Source: Methylobacterium sp. WL1
Lineage (GTDB): Bacteria; Pseudomonadota; Alphaproteobacteria; Rhizobiales; Beijerinckiaceae
Length of the DNA stretch: 64,000 nt
Reading direction: 5' to 3'
Assembly: GCF_008000895.1 (NCBI RefSeq)
Contig: NZ_CP042823.1
Coordinates: forward strand, 372,001 to 436,000
Numbering within the stretch: position 1 is the stretch's first letter; the number at the start of each line of letters is the position of its first letter. This document shows positions 1-8,600 of this stretch, one piece after another. The position numbers were made by a program, and so were the translations under genes. The notes below the pieces were generated by a model. It saw only the letters and a program-made list of their open reading frames with translations, had not been told where the DNA came from and searched no databases.

Positions 1-1
1 C

Positions 2-763
2 GTCGTGAACGACGAGAACGCCGACGACTTCAAGGTCTTCGGTCCGGTCTCCGAGTTCGGCCGGTTCCGCATCGGCTCCATCAAGACCAGCGAGACGCGG
101 GTCAAGATGTGGAAGATCGGTGGCGGCTACCGCACCTCCTACGAGTTCCAGCGCCGCTCGCGCCTGGATCTGCTCACCCCGTATGCCAACCGCATGCAGC
201 GTGAGCTGAACCTCTCGAAGGTCGGTCTCGCCACGGGCTTGCTGATCAACGGCGACACGGTCAACGCCCCGGCCCACGTCGTGCGCCAGGACAGCTTCGA
301 CGATGCCAAGACGGTCGGCGTGTCCGAGATCGGCAAGATCTCGTACAAGCACCTCCTGAAGTGGTTCGTCGCCCGCGCCAAGGCCGGCGTGCCGATCGAC
401 ACCGTCGTCGGCAACTGGGACGCCTACCTCGACTGGCTGTTCCTGTTCGCCCTCCCGGTGTCCGGCGCGGCCACCCGCACCGACGCCGAGAACCTCGCGG
501 CGACCGGCTTCCGCGTCGGCGGCGTGCCGATCCTGAACGGCCAGATCAACTTCGTGCTCTCGACCACGATGCCGGCCGGTCAGCTCCTGGGCTTCCGCAA
601 GGGCGAGACCATGGAGCAGCTGATCGAGGCGGGGTCGCTGATCTCGGAGAGCGAGCGCGCGATCCAGACGCAGTCGATCACGTACGTGAAGTCGGAAGTC
701 TCCGGCTTCCGCCTGGTCTTCGGGGACACCCGTGAGATCTACGACTACGGCACCGCCAAGTAG
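2..763 (+). CDS. Major capsid protein, C-terminal part (5' end outside window)
   Basis: The reading frame is open from the window edge to the TAG at 761-763, giving 253 residues of a longer protein. It reads like the second half of a Caudovirales major capsid protein: a long mixed alpha/beta shell domain, a late segment with ERAIQTQSITYVKSEVSGFR typical of capsid C-termini, and the ending DTREIYDYGTAK. It is the first gene of the visible late operon and is followed by connector-type small genes, the usual head-to-tail order. A GTG at position 5 is not a credible start because the frame continues upstream. Which capsid family it belongs to cannot be settled from this fragment. Confidence 0.75.
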   Translation, partial: VVNDENADDFKVFGPVSEFGRFRIGSIKTSETRVKMWKIGGGYRTSYEFQRRSRLDLLTPYANRMQRELNLSKVGLATGLLINGDTVNAPAHVVRQDSFDDAKTVGVSEIGKISYKHLLKWFVARAKAGVPIDTVVGNWDAYLDWLFLFALPVSGAATRTDAENLAATGFRVGGVPILNGQINFVLSTTMPAGQLLGFRKGETMEQLIEAGSLISESERAIQTQSITYVKSEVSGFRLVFGDTREIYDYGTAK

Positions 764-785
764 TCCCTCCCGGGACTGAACCACC

Positions 786-809
786 GGCCCCCGGATCTTT
801 CCGGGGGCC
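786..809 (+). terminator. Hairpin after capsid gene
   Basis: A perfect 10-bp stem (GGCCCCCGGA / TCCGGGGGCC) with a TCTT loop lies directly after the capsid stop codon. There is no T-run after it, so it may attenuate or stabilise the abundant capsid message rather than end transcription. The next gene follows 22 bp later. Confidence 0.6.
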
Positions 810-831
810 CCTGCCGTAGGAGGCCACCACC

Positions 832-1182
832 ATGAAGATCCTGGTCGAGACGACCGGCGACTTCCAGCTCGTTCACACCGAGCTGAACGAGCACGTCCGC
901 AGTCGCGGCAAGTCGGTCATCGAGAAGTCCCAGTGGGCGCAGGAGAAGGTCTCGATCGGCCAGCTCCTCGTGACGTTGCAGCTCAGCGATGAGGCGACCG
1001 ATGCTGAATGGCTCGACACGCTCCGTGACAGCGACGGCGACGAGGCCCTGGCCCTGGCCAGCTTCGAGGACCGCTACCCGGTCGATGCCGACAGCGCCCG
1101 CCGGCCGGAGCCGGACCCGCTGCCGCCGACCACCGCCCAGGTGCCGCACAACCGCCGGGGCGCGCCGCATAAGCCGAAGTAG
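832..1182 (+). CDS. Small structural-module protein, unknown function
   Basis: This 116-residue protein has a strong ribosome binding site (GTAGGAGG, 8 bases before ATG). The N-terminal ~85 residues are acidic and predicted to fold. The C-terminal ~35 residues are rich in Pro, Arg and Lys and probably disordered (ending RRGAPHKPK). I do not recognise the family. Its place between the capsid and the head-tail connector genes suggests a head decoration, head fibre or connector role, but nothing in the sequence proves it. Confidence 0.6.
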   Translation: MKILVETTGDFQLVHTELNEHVRSRGKSVIEKSQWAQEKVSIGQLLVTLQLSDEATDAEWLDTLRDSDGDEALALASFEDRYPVDADSARRPEPDPLPPTTAQVPHNRRGAPHKPK

Positions 1183-1191
1183 GGTCGAGCT

Positions 1192-1947
1192 GTGGACATC
1201 GTATCTTCAACCCCCGTGACGCTCTGGGTCGATTTCGAGGCGCCACAGGGACTGGTGATCCCCGATGTCGGCTCTGTGTCCTACAGCCTGTATGACGGCC
1301 AGGGTGTCCCACTCGTCGTCGATCAGGCCCTGACCCCGGAGGCTGACGCCACCGGGGTCTCCATCAAGGTCCCGGCGATCAGCAACATCATTGCCCCGGA
1401 CCGCTCGTTCGAGCGCCGCACCGCGCTGGTGCAGTGGACCGCCAACGGGCGGGGCTACTCGGCGCGCGAGGGCTACCGGGTCATCGACCTGCCGAACTAC
1501 GGCGTCGTGCCCGAGGATGTCCGCACCTACCTCGCCCTCAACGAGGACGAGCTGCGCGACAACGAGATCGACCTGTTCACCGCCTACCTCACCCTGGCCG
1601 GCGCGGTCGGGAAGGATCTGCTGGACGACGCGCTCGGCGCCGGCACCCTGATCGAGGTGCGCGCGAGCCGCGCCGTCATGCTGACGGCCGCCACCGCGCT
1701 GTTCCCGTCGCTGCGCTACCGGATCGCCCAGGCGAAGACGGACGGCACGCTCAAGTTCGAGCGCCTGAAGGACGCCTCCGCGTTCGACGGGCTCGTGACG
1801 GCGACTGCTGACGAGCTGCGGCAGTTTACCCAGGACCTGACCGGCGACACCACGGCCAACGCCACGCTGCCCGTGCTGCTGGCCCTCACCACGATCTCGA
1901 TCGACCCGGTCACCGGGGCTGCGCCCGCGACCAGCACCAGAGGCTAA
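1192..1947 (+). CDS. Putative head-tail connector protein
   Basis: The 251-residue protein starts with GTG 9 bp after the previous stop, with AGGG upstream. Residues 1-105 look beta-rich (DFEAPQGL, EGYRVIDLPNYGV), and residues ~105-235 are mainly helical (PEDVRTYLALNEDELRDNEIDLFTAYLTLA, then an alanine-rich helix). A helical adaptor domain is typical of lambda-type head-tail connectors, and the position just after the capsid region fits. It belongs to a tightly packed late operon. The connector call rests mainly on gene order. Confidence 0.55.
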   Translation: MDIVSSTPVTLWVDFEAPQGLVIPDVGSVSYSLYDGQGVPLVVDQALTPEADATGVSIKVPAISNIIAPDRSFERRTALVQWTANGRGYSAREGYRVIDLPNYGVVPEDVRTYLALNEDELRDNEIDLFTAYLTLAGAVGKDLLDDALGAGTLIEVRASRAVMLTAATALFPSLRYRIAQAKTDGTLKFERLKDASAFDGLVTATADELRQFTQDLTGDTTANATLPVLLALTTISIDPVTGAAPATSTRG

Positions 1948-1950
1948 GCC

Positions 1951-2511
1951 ATGCCGATGCTGCTGTCCCGGATCCAGGCTCAGAACGAGGTCTGGCTCAA
2001 CAAGCTGCCGCCGTCCGCCACCCGGTTCCGCGGCGTCATCTTCCCAGTCAACCCGACCGCGCTGCCGACCAGCGTGTTCATCCTGCCGCGCCTCGGGCTG
2101 CGCACGCGCCCGCGCGAGCCGGTCCACGCCAAGGATCTGTTCCGCGACCCGGCCGGCCGGGTCATGCTCGTGGGGAACTGGGAGCTGCCGCTCGCCCTCG
2201 ACGACGTTGTCTCCCGCTGCTTCGTGCTGTTCCAGATGACCGGCAAGGTCAGCTGGCGGCGGCGCAGCCAGGCCGTGAAGCACCCGGTCACCGGCCTGCC
2301 GCAGTCCGAGGGACCGTTCGAGGAGGTCGGCCCGATCTGGGTCTCCATCGAGAGCTACACCCACGGGAACGAGGACCCAGGTGCGCGGATCACCACCGAC
2401 CGCCTGCGGTGCATCACCAACGCCCCGCTGCAGTACGGCGACATGGTCAACGGCAAGACCGTGAAGCGCCTCAATCCGACGCTTGGGGTCACCATCGCCG
2501 AGATCGAGTGA
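1951..2511 (+). CDS. Putative head closure / neck protein
   Basis: The 186-residue protein is beta-rich and cysteine-poor. It begins MPMLLSRIQAQNEVWLNKLPPSATRF and includes short strands such as PIWVSIESYTHG and GDMVNGKTVKRLNPT. The stop codon overlaps the next start (TGATG), indicating translational coupling. Size, predicted fold and position between the connector and the tail-completion gene match siphovirus head-closure proteins. No specific motif confirms this. Confidence 0.5.
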   Translation: MPMLLSRIQAQNEVWLNKLPPSATRFRGVIFPVNPTALPTSVFILPRLGLRTRPREPVHAKDLFRDPAGRVMLVGNWELPLALDDVVSRCFVLFQMTGKVSWRRRSQAVKHPVTGLPQSEGPFEEVGPIWVSIESYTHGNEDPGARITTDRLRCITNAPLQYGDMVNGKTVKRLNPTLGVTIAEIE

Positions 2512-3347
2512 TGGCGGCCGACCTGCAGCTCCTGTTCCGCATCGGCGGGACGAAGTCGTCCGATCCGAACGCGACCACCGAGCGTGCGGTCGCGGTGCTG
2601 CGCGAGCGTGCAGAGGCGAAGGGCATCGAGCGCGTCATGGAAGCGGTGATCGCCGACGAGAAGGCGATCGTGGCCGCGGTCACGGCCGATGCCGCGAAGT
2701 TCGCCGGCCAGGCCGCCCGGGTGTTCACCCGCCTGAAATCCCCCAGCTCGGGCTCCGTCACGATCTCCCTCGACGACATCAGCCGGAACGCCGGGGTGCT
2801 GTCGGGCGACAGTATGTCGAAGCGGCTGCAGGGCAAGACCACCACCGAGTGGTTGGCGCTCACGAAGCAGACCGTGGCGGCCAAGCGCCGGCGCAAGGCC
2901 GGCGAGCCGGCCACGTTCTTCGTGGACACCGGAGCGCTGCGCACCCTGCTGACCGAATACCTCGGGCCGGCCACCGCCGCCCTGGTCGATCCCCGCATCG
3001 TCGTGCGGAAGGGCCCCCGGCGCGTCTCCGTCACACTGAGCCTGATGGCCCAGGCGTCCGGCCGGGAGAAGGCCGGTGTGACTGGCGCCAGCTTCCCGGG
3101 GGCGAGCGGCGGCGGCGTCGCGCGCGAGGAGAGCCTGTTCGTCCGCTACCTGAAGAAGGCCGGCGCGCCGGACCGCGATCCGAAGCACCCGCTGGCCTAC
3201 AAGCTGGAGAACCCCCGCGGCTCGCACCGGCCCTTCCTGCAGAACACGCTGGTCTACTGGATCAGCCGCCGGCTGCCGCTTGTTCTCGACAAGTCGCTGC
3301 GCTCTGCGCTGGCCAAGACGAAGAAGAAGGGGAAGACCCGTGTATAA
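2511..3347 (+). CDS. Putative tail completion (HK97 gp10-like) protein
   Basis: The ATG at 2511 overlaps the preceding stop, giving 278 residues; an upstream in-frame ATG would place ~34 extra residues inside the previous gene. A helical N-terminal part (~40-90) is followed by a basic linker (KRRRKAGE) and a C-terminal region with LVYWISRRLPLVLDKSLRSALAK, ending in a lysine-rich tail. Position and a basic C-terminal region resemble head-tail joining proteins of the HK97 gp10 group, although it is longer than usual. The next gene starts with an overlapping GTG. Confidence 0.5.
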   Translation: MAADLQLLFRIGGTKSSDPNATTERAVAVLRERAEAKGIERVMEAVIADEKAIVAAVTADAAKFAGQAARVFTRLKSPSSGSVTISLDDISRNAGVLSGDSMSKRLQGKTTTEWLALTKQTVAAKRRRKAGEPATFFVDTGALRTLLTEYLGPATAALVDPRIVVRKGPRRVSVTLSLMAQASGREKAGVTGASFPGASGGGVAREESLFVRYLKKAGAPDRDPKHPLAYKLENPRGSHRPFLQNTLVYWISRRLPLVLDKSLRSALAKTKKKGKTRV

Positions 3348-3774
3348 GATCGCCCGCAACTCCACTGTCCGCATGGTCGTCGACACGATCCGTGACCTGG
3401 ACGGCGTCCAGTATTACGAGTTCGACGCCCACGCCGAGGGCTTCGTCCTGCCGAACACCGACCTGGTCGGCCTGGTCGGCTTCTCCTGCGTGGAGAACGA
3501 CCAGTTCCACGACCTGTCGTTCGGCATCGCCATCATGACGGTGCAGGACCCGAGCCTGACCCGCTCGACCGACTACGTGGACACCTTCTACCGCCGGCTC
3601 CAGGCGCACAAGAAGTTCGCGATGTTCGAGGACGATGGCTCGACCACCGGCTTCGAGGCGGTGTGCTTCGACGGGATCGCGGCTTCACCGATGGGCCGGG
3701 TCGACATGCGCCCGACCGTCGAGCTGGCGGTGACCGCCCGGGTCACGCAAGCTGGGATGTGGCCTCCGGCGTGA
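3340..3774 (+). CDS. Putative tail terminator protein
   Basis: The GTG at 3340 overlaps the previous stop and has a purine-rich site upstream (AAGAAGGGGAAG), giving 144 residues. The protein is compact alpha/beta (VYKIARNSTVRMVVDTIR, then FVLPNTDLVGLVGFSCVEND), with size and place before the tail tube gene as in lambda U-type tail terminators. Its last ~30 bp overlap, tail to tail, the end of the minus-strand ribbon-helix-helix gene at 3743-3970. Function is assigned by position. Confidence 0.5.
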   Translation: MYKIARNSTVRMVVDTIRDLDGVQYYEFDAHAEGFVLPNTDLVGLVGFSCVENDQFHDLSFGIAIMTVQDPSLTRSTDYVDTFYRRLQAHKKFAMFEDDGSTTGFEAVCFDGIAASPMGRVDMRPTVELAVTARVTQAGMWPPA

Positions 3775-3970
3775 CCTCGACGCCCGCCTTATAGAGAAGG
3801 TGGATCGTCTCCCGGACGTTCTCCGACGAGCAGCCGAGCGCCGTCTCGATCAAGAACACCACCTCCTTCGTGAGGCTGCGGTGGTTCGAGGCGGCGCGGG
3901 CTCGAAGAACAGCATCGAGATCTGGCCGGACCAATACGCTGATCGGTCGCTCTGATTTCGCGGTAGCCAT
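3743..3970 (-). CDS. Arc-type ribbon-helix-helix DNA-binding protein, antisense in the late operon
   Basis: The 75-residue protein matches the Arc/MetJ ribbon-helix-helix pattern: a basic N-terminus (MATAKSERP), a short strand (ISVLVRP), helix 1 (DLDAVLRARAASN) and helix 2 (HRSLTKEVVFLIETAL). It lies on the opposite strand between the tail terminator and tail tube genes. It is divergent from the tail tube gene and convergent with the terminator gene. A TTCCTA/TAGGAA inverted repeat and a plus-strand promoter-like sequence lie directly upstream of its start, so it could repress itself, the tail tube promoter, or both. Arc in phage P22 is a known regulator of this fold; the target here is inferred. 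Confidence 0.8.
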   Translation of the reverse strand: MATAKSERPISVLVRPDLDAVLRARAASNHRSLTKEVVFLIETALGCSSENVRETIHLLYKAGVEVTPEATSQLA

Positions 3971-3986
3971 AGTTCTTCGCCCGTCG

Positions 3987-4003
3987 TTCCTAATTTCTAG
4001 GAA
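3987..4003. promoter_or_regulatory. Inverted repeat, candidate operator of the Arc-type protein
   Basis: TTCCTA and TAGGAA face each other across ATTTC, 17 bases upstream of the ribbon-helix-helix start codon and just before the plus-strand promoter-like sequence. The stretch is AT-rich in a GC-rich neighbourhood. Confidence 0.45.
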
Positions 4004-4010
4004 TGTCTAT

Positions 4011-4039
4011 TTGGACAAATGGGTATCGACCCACATATT
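4011..4039 (+). promoter_or_regulatory. Candidate promoter of the tail tube gene
   Basis: TTGGAC and CATATT are separated by 17 bases and lie ~40 bases before the tail tube start codon. This is the best sigma-70-like match in the late region. It suggests that the tail tube gene has its own promoter beside the small repressor-like gene. Confidence 0.45.
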
Positions 4040-4079
4040 GCAACCGACAGATTGCCGACCTGACAACGGAGACTTCCAC

Positions 4080-4859
4080 ATGAACCCGGGCACCGCCAAG
4101 AGTGGACGTTTCCACTTCTCCACCGCCACCCTCTGCATCGCCCCGATGCTGGAAGGCGCCGAGATCAACCCGCTGATCCACTCGGTCGGCCTGGTGAAGA
4201 ACTGCAAGGTCGACGTGACGACCTCGAAGGTCGATCTCACGCAGGGCATCCAGAACGACATCGTGGCGTCCGTCGTGAACGGCATGCCGATGACGGGCTC
4301 GGCCGAGGTGTACGAGTACACTGCGAAGAACTTCGCCTACGGCCTCTCGCAGGATCCGACCGGCCTGGTCGACATGGCCAAGCCCGTGGGGATCACCGGC
4401 CCGGTGGCCGCTGCCGCCACGACCGTGACCACGGCGACCGCCATCGCGGGTGCCAAGGCCGGCGACTGGATCTACATCCAGGAGAACCAGGACGACCAGA
4501 TCCACATCGCCAAGATCTCGGCGGTGGCGGCTGCGGCCCTCACCTTCGCCGCCTACCCGGTGCCCGAGGGCATGTCGTTCTCGGCCAACGCCCGCGTCGG
4601 CCTGCTCAACAAGATCGACAGCGATCCGGGCAAGGCGAACAACAACTTCGCTGTGCGCGTGATCGGCATCGCGCTCGACGGCAACACTCCGGTGACGCTG
4701 CACTTCCCCAAGGCGCGCATCACCAAGGGCTTCTCGATGGGCTTCTCCTCGGACAACTTCTCGAACATGCCGTTCGAGTGGACGCCCCTGGTTCCGGTGC
4801 CGAGCGACGAAGGCTACCAGGCCGACTTCGCCCAGAAGCTCTCGATCTTCACCCGCTAA
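4080..4859 (+). CDS. Major tail tube protein
   Basis: The ATG at 4080 follows ACGGAG by 9 bases and gives 259 residues; the longer open frame upstream is not used because it crosses the intergenic control region. The protein is beta-rich, with alanine/threonine-rich loops at ~105-125 and ~155-165 (GPVAAAATTVTTATAIAG), as in lambda V-like tail tube proteins. A strong terminator follows immediately, and the tail assembly chaperone comes next, the canonical siphovirus order. Its own promoter and terminator fit a highly expressed structural protein. Confidence 0.75.
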   Translation: MNPGTAKSGRFHFSTATLCIAPMLEGAEINPLIHSVGLVKNCKVDVTTSKVDLTQGIQNDIVASVVNGMPMTGSAEVYEYTAKNFAYGLSQDPTGLVDMAKPVGITGPVAAAATTVTTATAIAGAKAGDWIYIQENQDDQIHIAKISAVAAAALTFAAYPVPEGMSFSANARVGLLNKIDSDPGKANNNFAVRVIGIALDGNTPVTLHFPKARITKGFSMGFSSDNFSNMPFEWTPLVPVPSDEGYQADFAQKLSIFTR

Positions 4860-4888
4860 CCCCGGGACGACAGTCGAGCCAAAGATCA

Positions 4889-4917
4889 GGCCCCGGGCAA
4901 CCGGGGCCTTTTCTTTT
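4889..4917 (+). terminator. Rho-independent terminator after tail tube gene
   Basis: GGCCCCGG and CCGGGGCC form a perfect 8-bp stem around GCAA and are followed by TTTTCTTTT. It is the most convincing intrinsic terminator of the plus-strand region and separates the tail tube unit from the chaperone and tape measure genes. Confidence 0.85.
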
Positions 4918-4962
4918 GGTCATCTCGAACCCACATCTCCTCCAGCCAAACGAGGGGTCGAG

Positions 4963-5364
4963 ATGCCATCCGAAGATCAGAAGCCCGACGCCCGTATCAC
5001 AATCGAAGTCGGCGGTACGGAACGGACCATCTTCATGAGCTTCGGGCTCCTGAACGAGATCGCGGCACTCGTGCAGAGCCCCGAGAACGTCCCCGAGCTG
5101 TCCTTCAACTCGACCGTGTCGACCGCCGCCCTGCACCTGATGCTGGCGCCCCGGGACAAGCGCGGCAACATCCTGCCCGAGGGCGACGAGCCGGCCGTGC
5201 CGCTCGACCTCGACCCGGCCACCGCGGAGCAGCTGTTGGACTGGGCGGGCGGCCATGTGCTGGATTTTTTCGTCCGCCGGCTCGCCAAGTCGGCGCAGCT
5301 CTTCGCGACGAGGGCGGATCGGCTAGCGGCAGCCGGATCATCTCTGACTTCTTCGGTGAGCTGA
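4963..5364 (+). CDS. Tail assembly chaperone, short form (lambda G-like)
   Basis: The 133-residue protein (MPSEDQKPDARITIEVGG...) lies between the tail tube and tape measure genes, where siphoviruses encode the chaperone. In lambda-like phages this gene is made in two lengths by a -1 ribosomal slip. Here a canonical slippery heptamer occurs at 5265-5271, in the zero frame near residue 101, and the -1 frame stays open to 5618. The last ~30 residues after the slip site (RRLAKSAQLFATRADRLAAAG...) are present only in the short form. Confidence 0.8.
   Translation: MPSEDQKPDARITIEVGGTERTIFMSFGLLNEIAALVQSPENVPELSFNSTVSTAALHLMLAPRDKRGNILPEGDEPAVPLDLDPATAEQLLDWAGGHVLDFFVRRLAKSAQLFATRADRLAAAGSSLTSSVS
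5265..5271 (+). promoter_or_regulatory. -1 ribosomal frameshift site, T TTT TTC
   Basis: The zero-frame codons are GAT TTT TTC, giving the X XXY YYZ pattern T TTT TTC. After a -1 slip the ribosome would read CGT CCG CCG GCT and continue for 115 codons to the TGA at 5616-5618. This is the expected arrangement for a G/GT-type chaperone pair. Confidence 0.8.
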
Positions 5365-5618
5365 CCTGGGAAGACAGCCTGATCCTCGTCTTCAAGTGCG
5401 CGCCCAGTGATCTACCAAAGCTCTACTGGAAGCGCACCCTAGACGATCTCCGGCGGATGACTGGTCTCTTCATCCGCTACGAGATGGTGAAGGCGATGGC
5501 GGCGACCGAGAGCTTGCTCTTCGTCACCGGAAAGCTGTTCGGCAAAGCCGAGCCAGAGAGTGAGGCGCTCAACAGCGTCGATGACATGATGGCGTTTGCG
5601 CGAGCGGTCAATGGCTGA
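5271..5618 (+). CDS. Tail assembly chaperone, frameshift extension (lambda T-like part)
   Basis: This frame has no good start codon and is reached by the slip at 5265-5271. The fused product would be about 218 residues. The extension reads RPPARQVGAALRDEGGSASG, then a conserved-looking helical region (ISDFFGELTWEDSLILVF, KLYWKRTLDDLRRMTGLFIR, MMAFARAVNG). It ends 8 bases inside the tape measure gene, as usual for this gene pair. In lambda the long form bridges the tape measure and tail tube subunits and is absent from the virion; the same role is inferred here. Confidence 0.8.
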   Translation, partial: RPPARQVGAALRDEGGSASGSRIISDFFGELTWEDSLILVFKCAPSDLPKLYWKRTLDDLRRMTGLFIRYEMVKAMAATESLLFVTGKLFGKAEPESEALNSVDDMMAFARAVNG

Positions 5619-8600
5619 TGATTTGAACGTCGACATTGGGATCGGCTCGAACGAGCTGGAGAGCGATCTCCGGCGCACCTTCGACGCGCTTCAGGCTGGC
5701 CTGCGCACCGCCCAGGAGATGCAGGTCTGGTTCGAGCGCAGCGCCAAGTCTGCGCGCGAGCTGCCGACCGTCATCCGCGACCTCAATGAGAAGCTCGCCC
5801 TGGCGAAGGGCTCGGCTGCCGAAGTCGGTCTGCAGAACCAGATCAAGGCCGCCCAGGAGCAGCAGCTCAAGCTGAACAATGAGCTGCGCACCGAGATCAC
5901 GATCCAGAAGGAGCTGTCGCTCGCCCGCGGCGCCGGCCAGCGCGCCACCGAGAGCGGCACGGTTGCGGACGGCCGCACCGTCGCGCAGGTCCGGGCTACC
6001 GAGCGCGCCATGGCCGATGCCGTCACCGGCATCAACACCACTGCCGAGCAGGTCGCCGCGCGCCTGGCCATCGCCACCGGCAAGGCGATGGAGCGCCTGA
6101 TCGCTGGCACCGCCCAGCAGGTCGAGCAGTCCGTGCAGCTGGCGGCGAACCGGGCCATGACCCGGAACGCCCAGCTCTCCGTGCCTGGCTATCTCGATGC
6201 CTCCGTGGTCAACGCCCGGGTCGCGTCCGAGGCCGCCGTGCGGAAGGCCGGCATGGGCTCGACGCTGGATGAGCGCGACGCCGGCCGGCGCATGTACGGC
6301 GACGCGGCCGAGGAGAACCGGCAGCGGACCCTGCAGGCCAACCGCATCCGGCGGGACGCCGAGCGGGAGAACGCCGAGCGGGACCGGATCTCGACCCAGG
6401 CCGTGTCGAAGCTCCAGGCCGAGGCGGCCTACGAGGACGCCGAGCGCAGCCGGCGCATGTCGCAGCTCCAGACCCGGGCGGCGTGGGACAACCGGAACTT
6501 CGACCAGCTGAAGAAGGCCGCCGACGCCGAGTACCGCGCGGCCGACGCCAAGATGCGCTCCGACGCGGCCTATGAGGACCGGCAGCGGACGCTCGCCGCC
6601 AACCGGACCCGCCGGGACGCTGAGCGCGAGAACCGTGACCGGGACAACGATGCGAAGGCGTCGCAGACCCGGGTGCGCAGCTCGGCCGACTGGGACAACC
6701 GCGCCTACGATCGCGAGACGAAGACGGCTGCGCTGCGCGAGCGCAACGCGGCCGAGGAGGAGAACCGTCTCCGCACCCTGGCGGCCAACCGCATGCGGCG
6801 CGACGCTGAGCGGGAGAACAAGGAAATCGACGCCGACGCCCGGCGCGCGGCTGTGCTGAAGCAGCGTGCCGATCGAGCGGAGTACCAGCGCTCCCCGGCG
6901 GGCCGGCAGGAGGCTGCGAAGAACAGCTTCGAGGCGCGCAGCGCCGCGTTCGACCTCAATGGCGGTGCTGACCAGTTCGCCTTCCAGACCAAGCTGACGG
7001 CGAACTACGCCATCATGGGCGGGATCGCCCTGGTGGTGCGCGGCGCCACCAGCGCGGTGATCGAGTTCGACGAGCAGCTGAAGCAGTTCCAGGCGATCAC
7101 CGGCACCGCGAACGCCGAGATGGACGGCTTCCGCAAGCAGCTCCTGGACGTGGCCTCGACCAGCAAGTTCTCCGTGGGCGAGCTGACCACGGTTGCCGTT
7201 GCGCTGGGCCAGACCGGCCTGTCGGCATCCGAGGTCGGCAAGGCGCTTAAGCCCGTCGTGGATCTGGCTGCTGCCTCGGGCTCGACCCTGCAGCAGTCGG
7301 TCGAGGCGATCACCGGGGTGCTCGGAGCCTACAACCTGGAGGCCGGCCGGGCCGGTGAGGTGGCCGACGTGTTCGTCGGCGCCCTGAACGCGACCAAGCT
7401 GACCATGGACCAGCTGCAGCTGGGCATCCAGTACGCGGCCAACATCGCGCGCGACAGCGGCATCTCGTTCTCCGAGCTGACGGCGTCGATCGGCGCCGTA
7501 GCGCAGGCCGGTGTGAAGTCCGGGTCGACCATCGGCACCGGCATTCGGCAGCTGATCACCGAGTTCTCCGAGCCCTCCGACAAGCTCCGGGGCGTGCTCA
7601 AGGAGCTGAACATCGACCTGGGCGATGTGAACCTGCGCACGCAGGGTTTCTCCGGGGTGCTGAAGAACCTGAAGGAGGGCGGCTTCACCACCGCCGACGC
7701 CCTGCGCTCGCTCGACCTGCGCGCCTCGGCTGCGTTCGCCGCCCTGGCCGGCCAGTCCGACAAGATCGAGGAGCTGCAGCAGGAGTTCCTGCTGTCCTCC
7801 GCGGCGGCCGAGAGCGCCAGCACGGCGAACGAGAGCCTGTCTGCCACCTTCCAGAGGCTGAAGAACAGCCTGTTCGCGGTGGTGGACACGGGCTTCCACC
7901 CGTTCGTCACCGTGCTGACGGCGGCTATCGGCAACCTGGCCTCGTTCGCCTCGGGCCTGACCGCCCTTGGCCCGGTCCTGCCGACCATCGCCAGTGGTGT
8001 TGCGGCCATCGCCGCGAGCGCGGCGGCGATCAAGATCGGCAGCCTGATCGGTGGACTGACCTCCCTCGGCTCGATCTCCGCTCTCCTCACCGGCCCGGTG
8101 GGCATCGGTGCGGTAGCGATCGGCGGCATCGCTGCCTTCGCCTACTGGCTGTCGAAGATCCAGGACGACGCCGCCAAGGCGGCGGTGCGGCTCGACGAGT
8201 TGAAGAAGGTCACCAACGAACTCACCAGCGAGCAGCAGACCCTGCGGCAGACCTCGGGGAGCCTCGACACCACCATCACTGGCCTCATCGACCGGCGGGC
8301 GAAGCTGAACGAGAAGGGCAACGAGGTCGGACGGCAGACCGCGATCATCGAAGCTCAGAAGGCCTTCGCGGATCTCGGCCTGGTCGTCGACAGCAACGCC
8401 ACGTCGGTCGACGGTCTGATCGAGGCGCTGCAGAAGCTGCGCGGCGAGCTGAACCAGCAGGCGTCTGGGCTGCTCACCCAGCAGCTCGTCGCCATCACGG
8501 AGAAGATGGACCAGCTCGCGAAGCTGGAGGCGGCGCGCGAGGCGAAGAGCCGGGTCGCGCCCGCCGTCACTGCGGTCAGCGAGTACGGCACGCCCACGAT

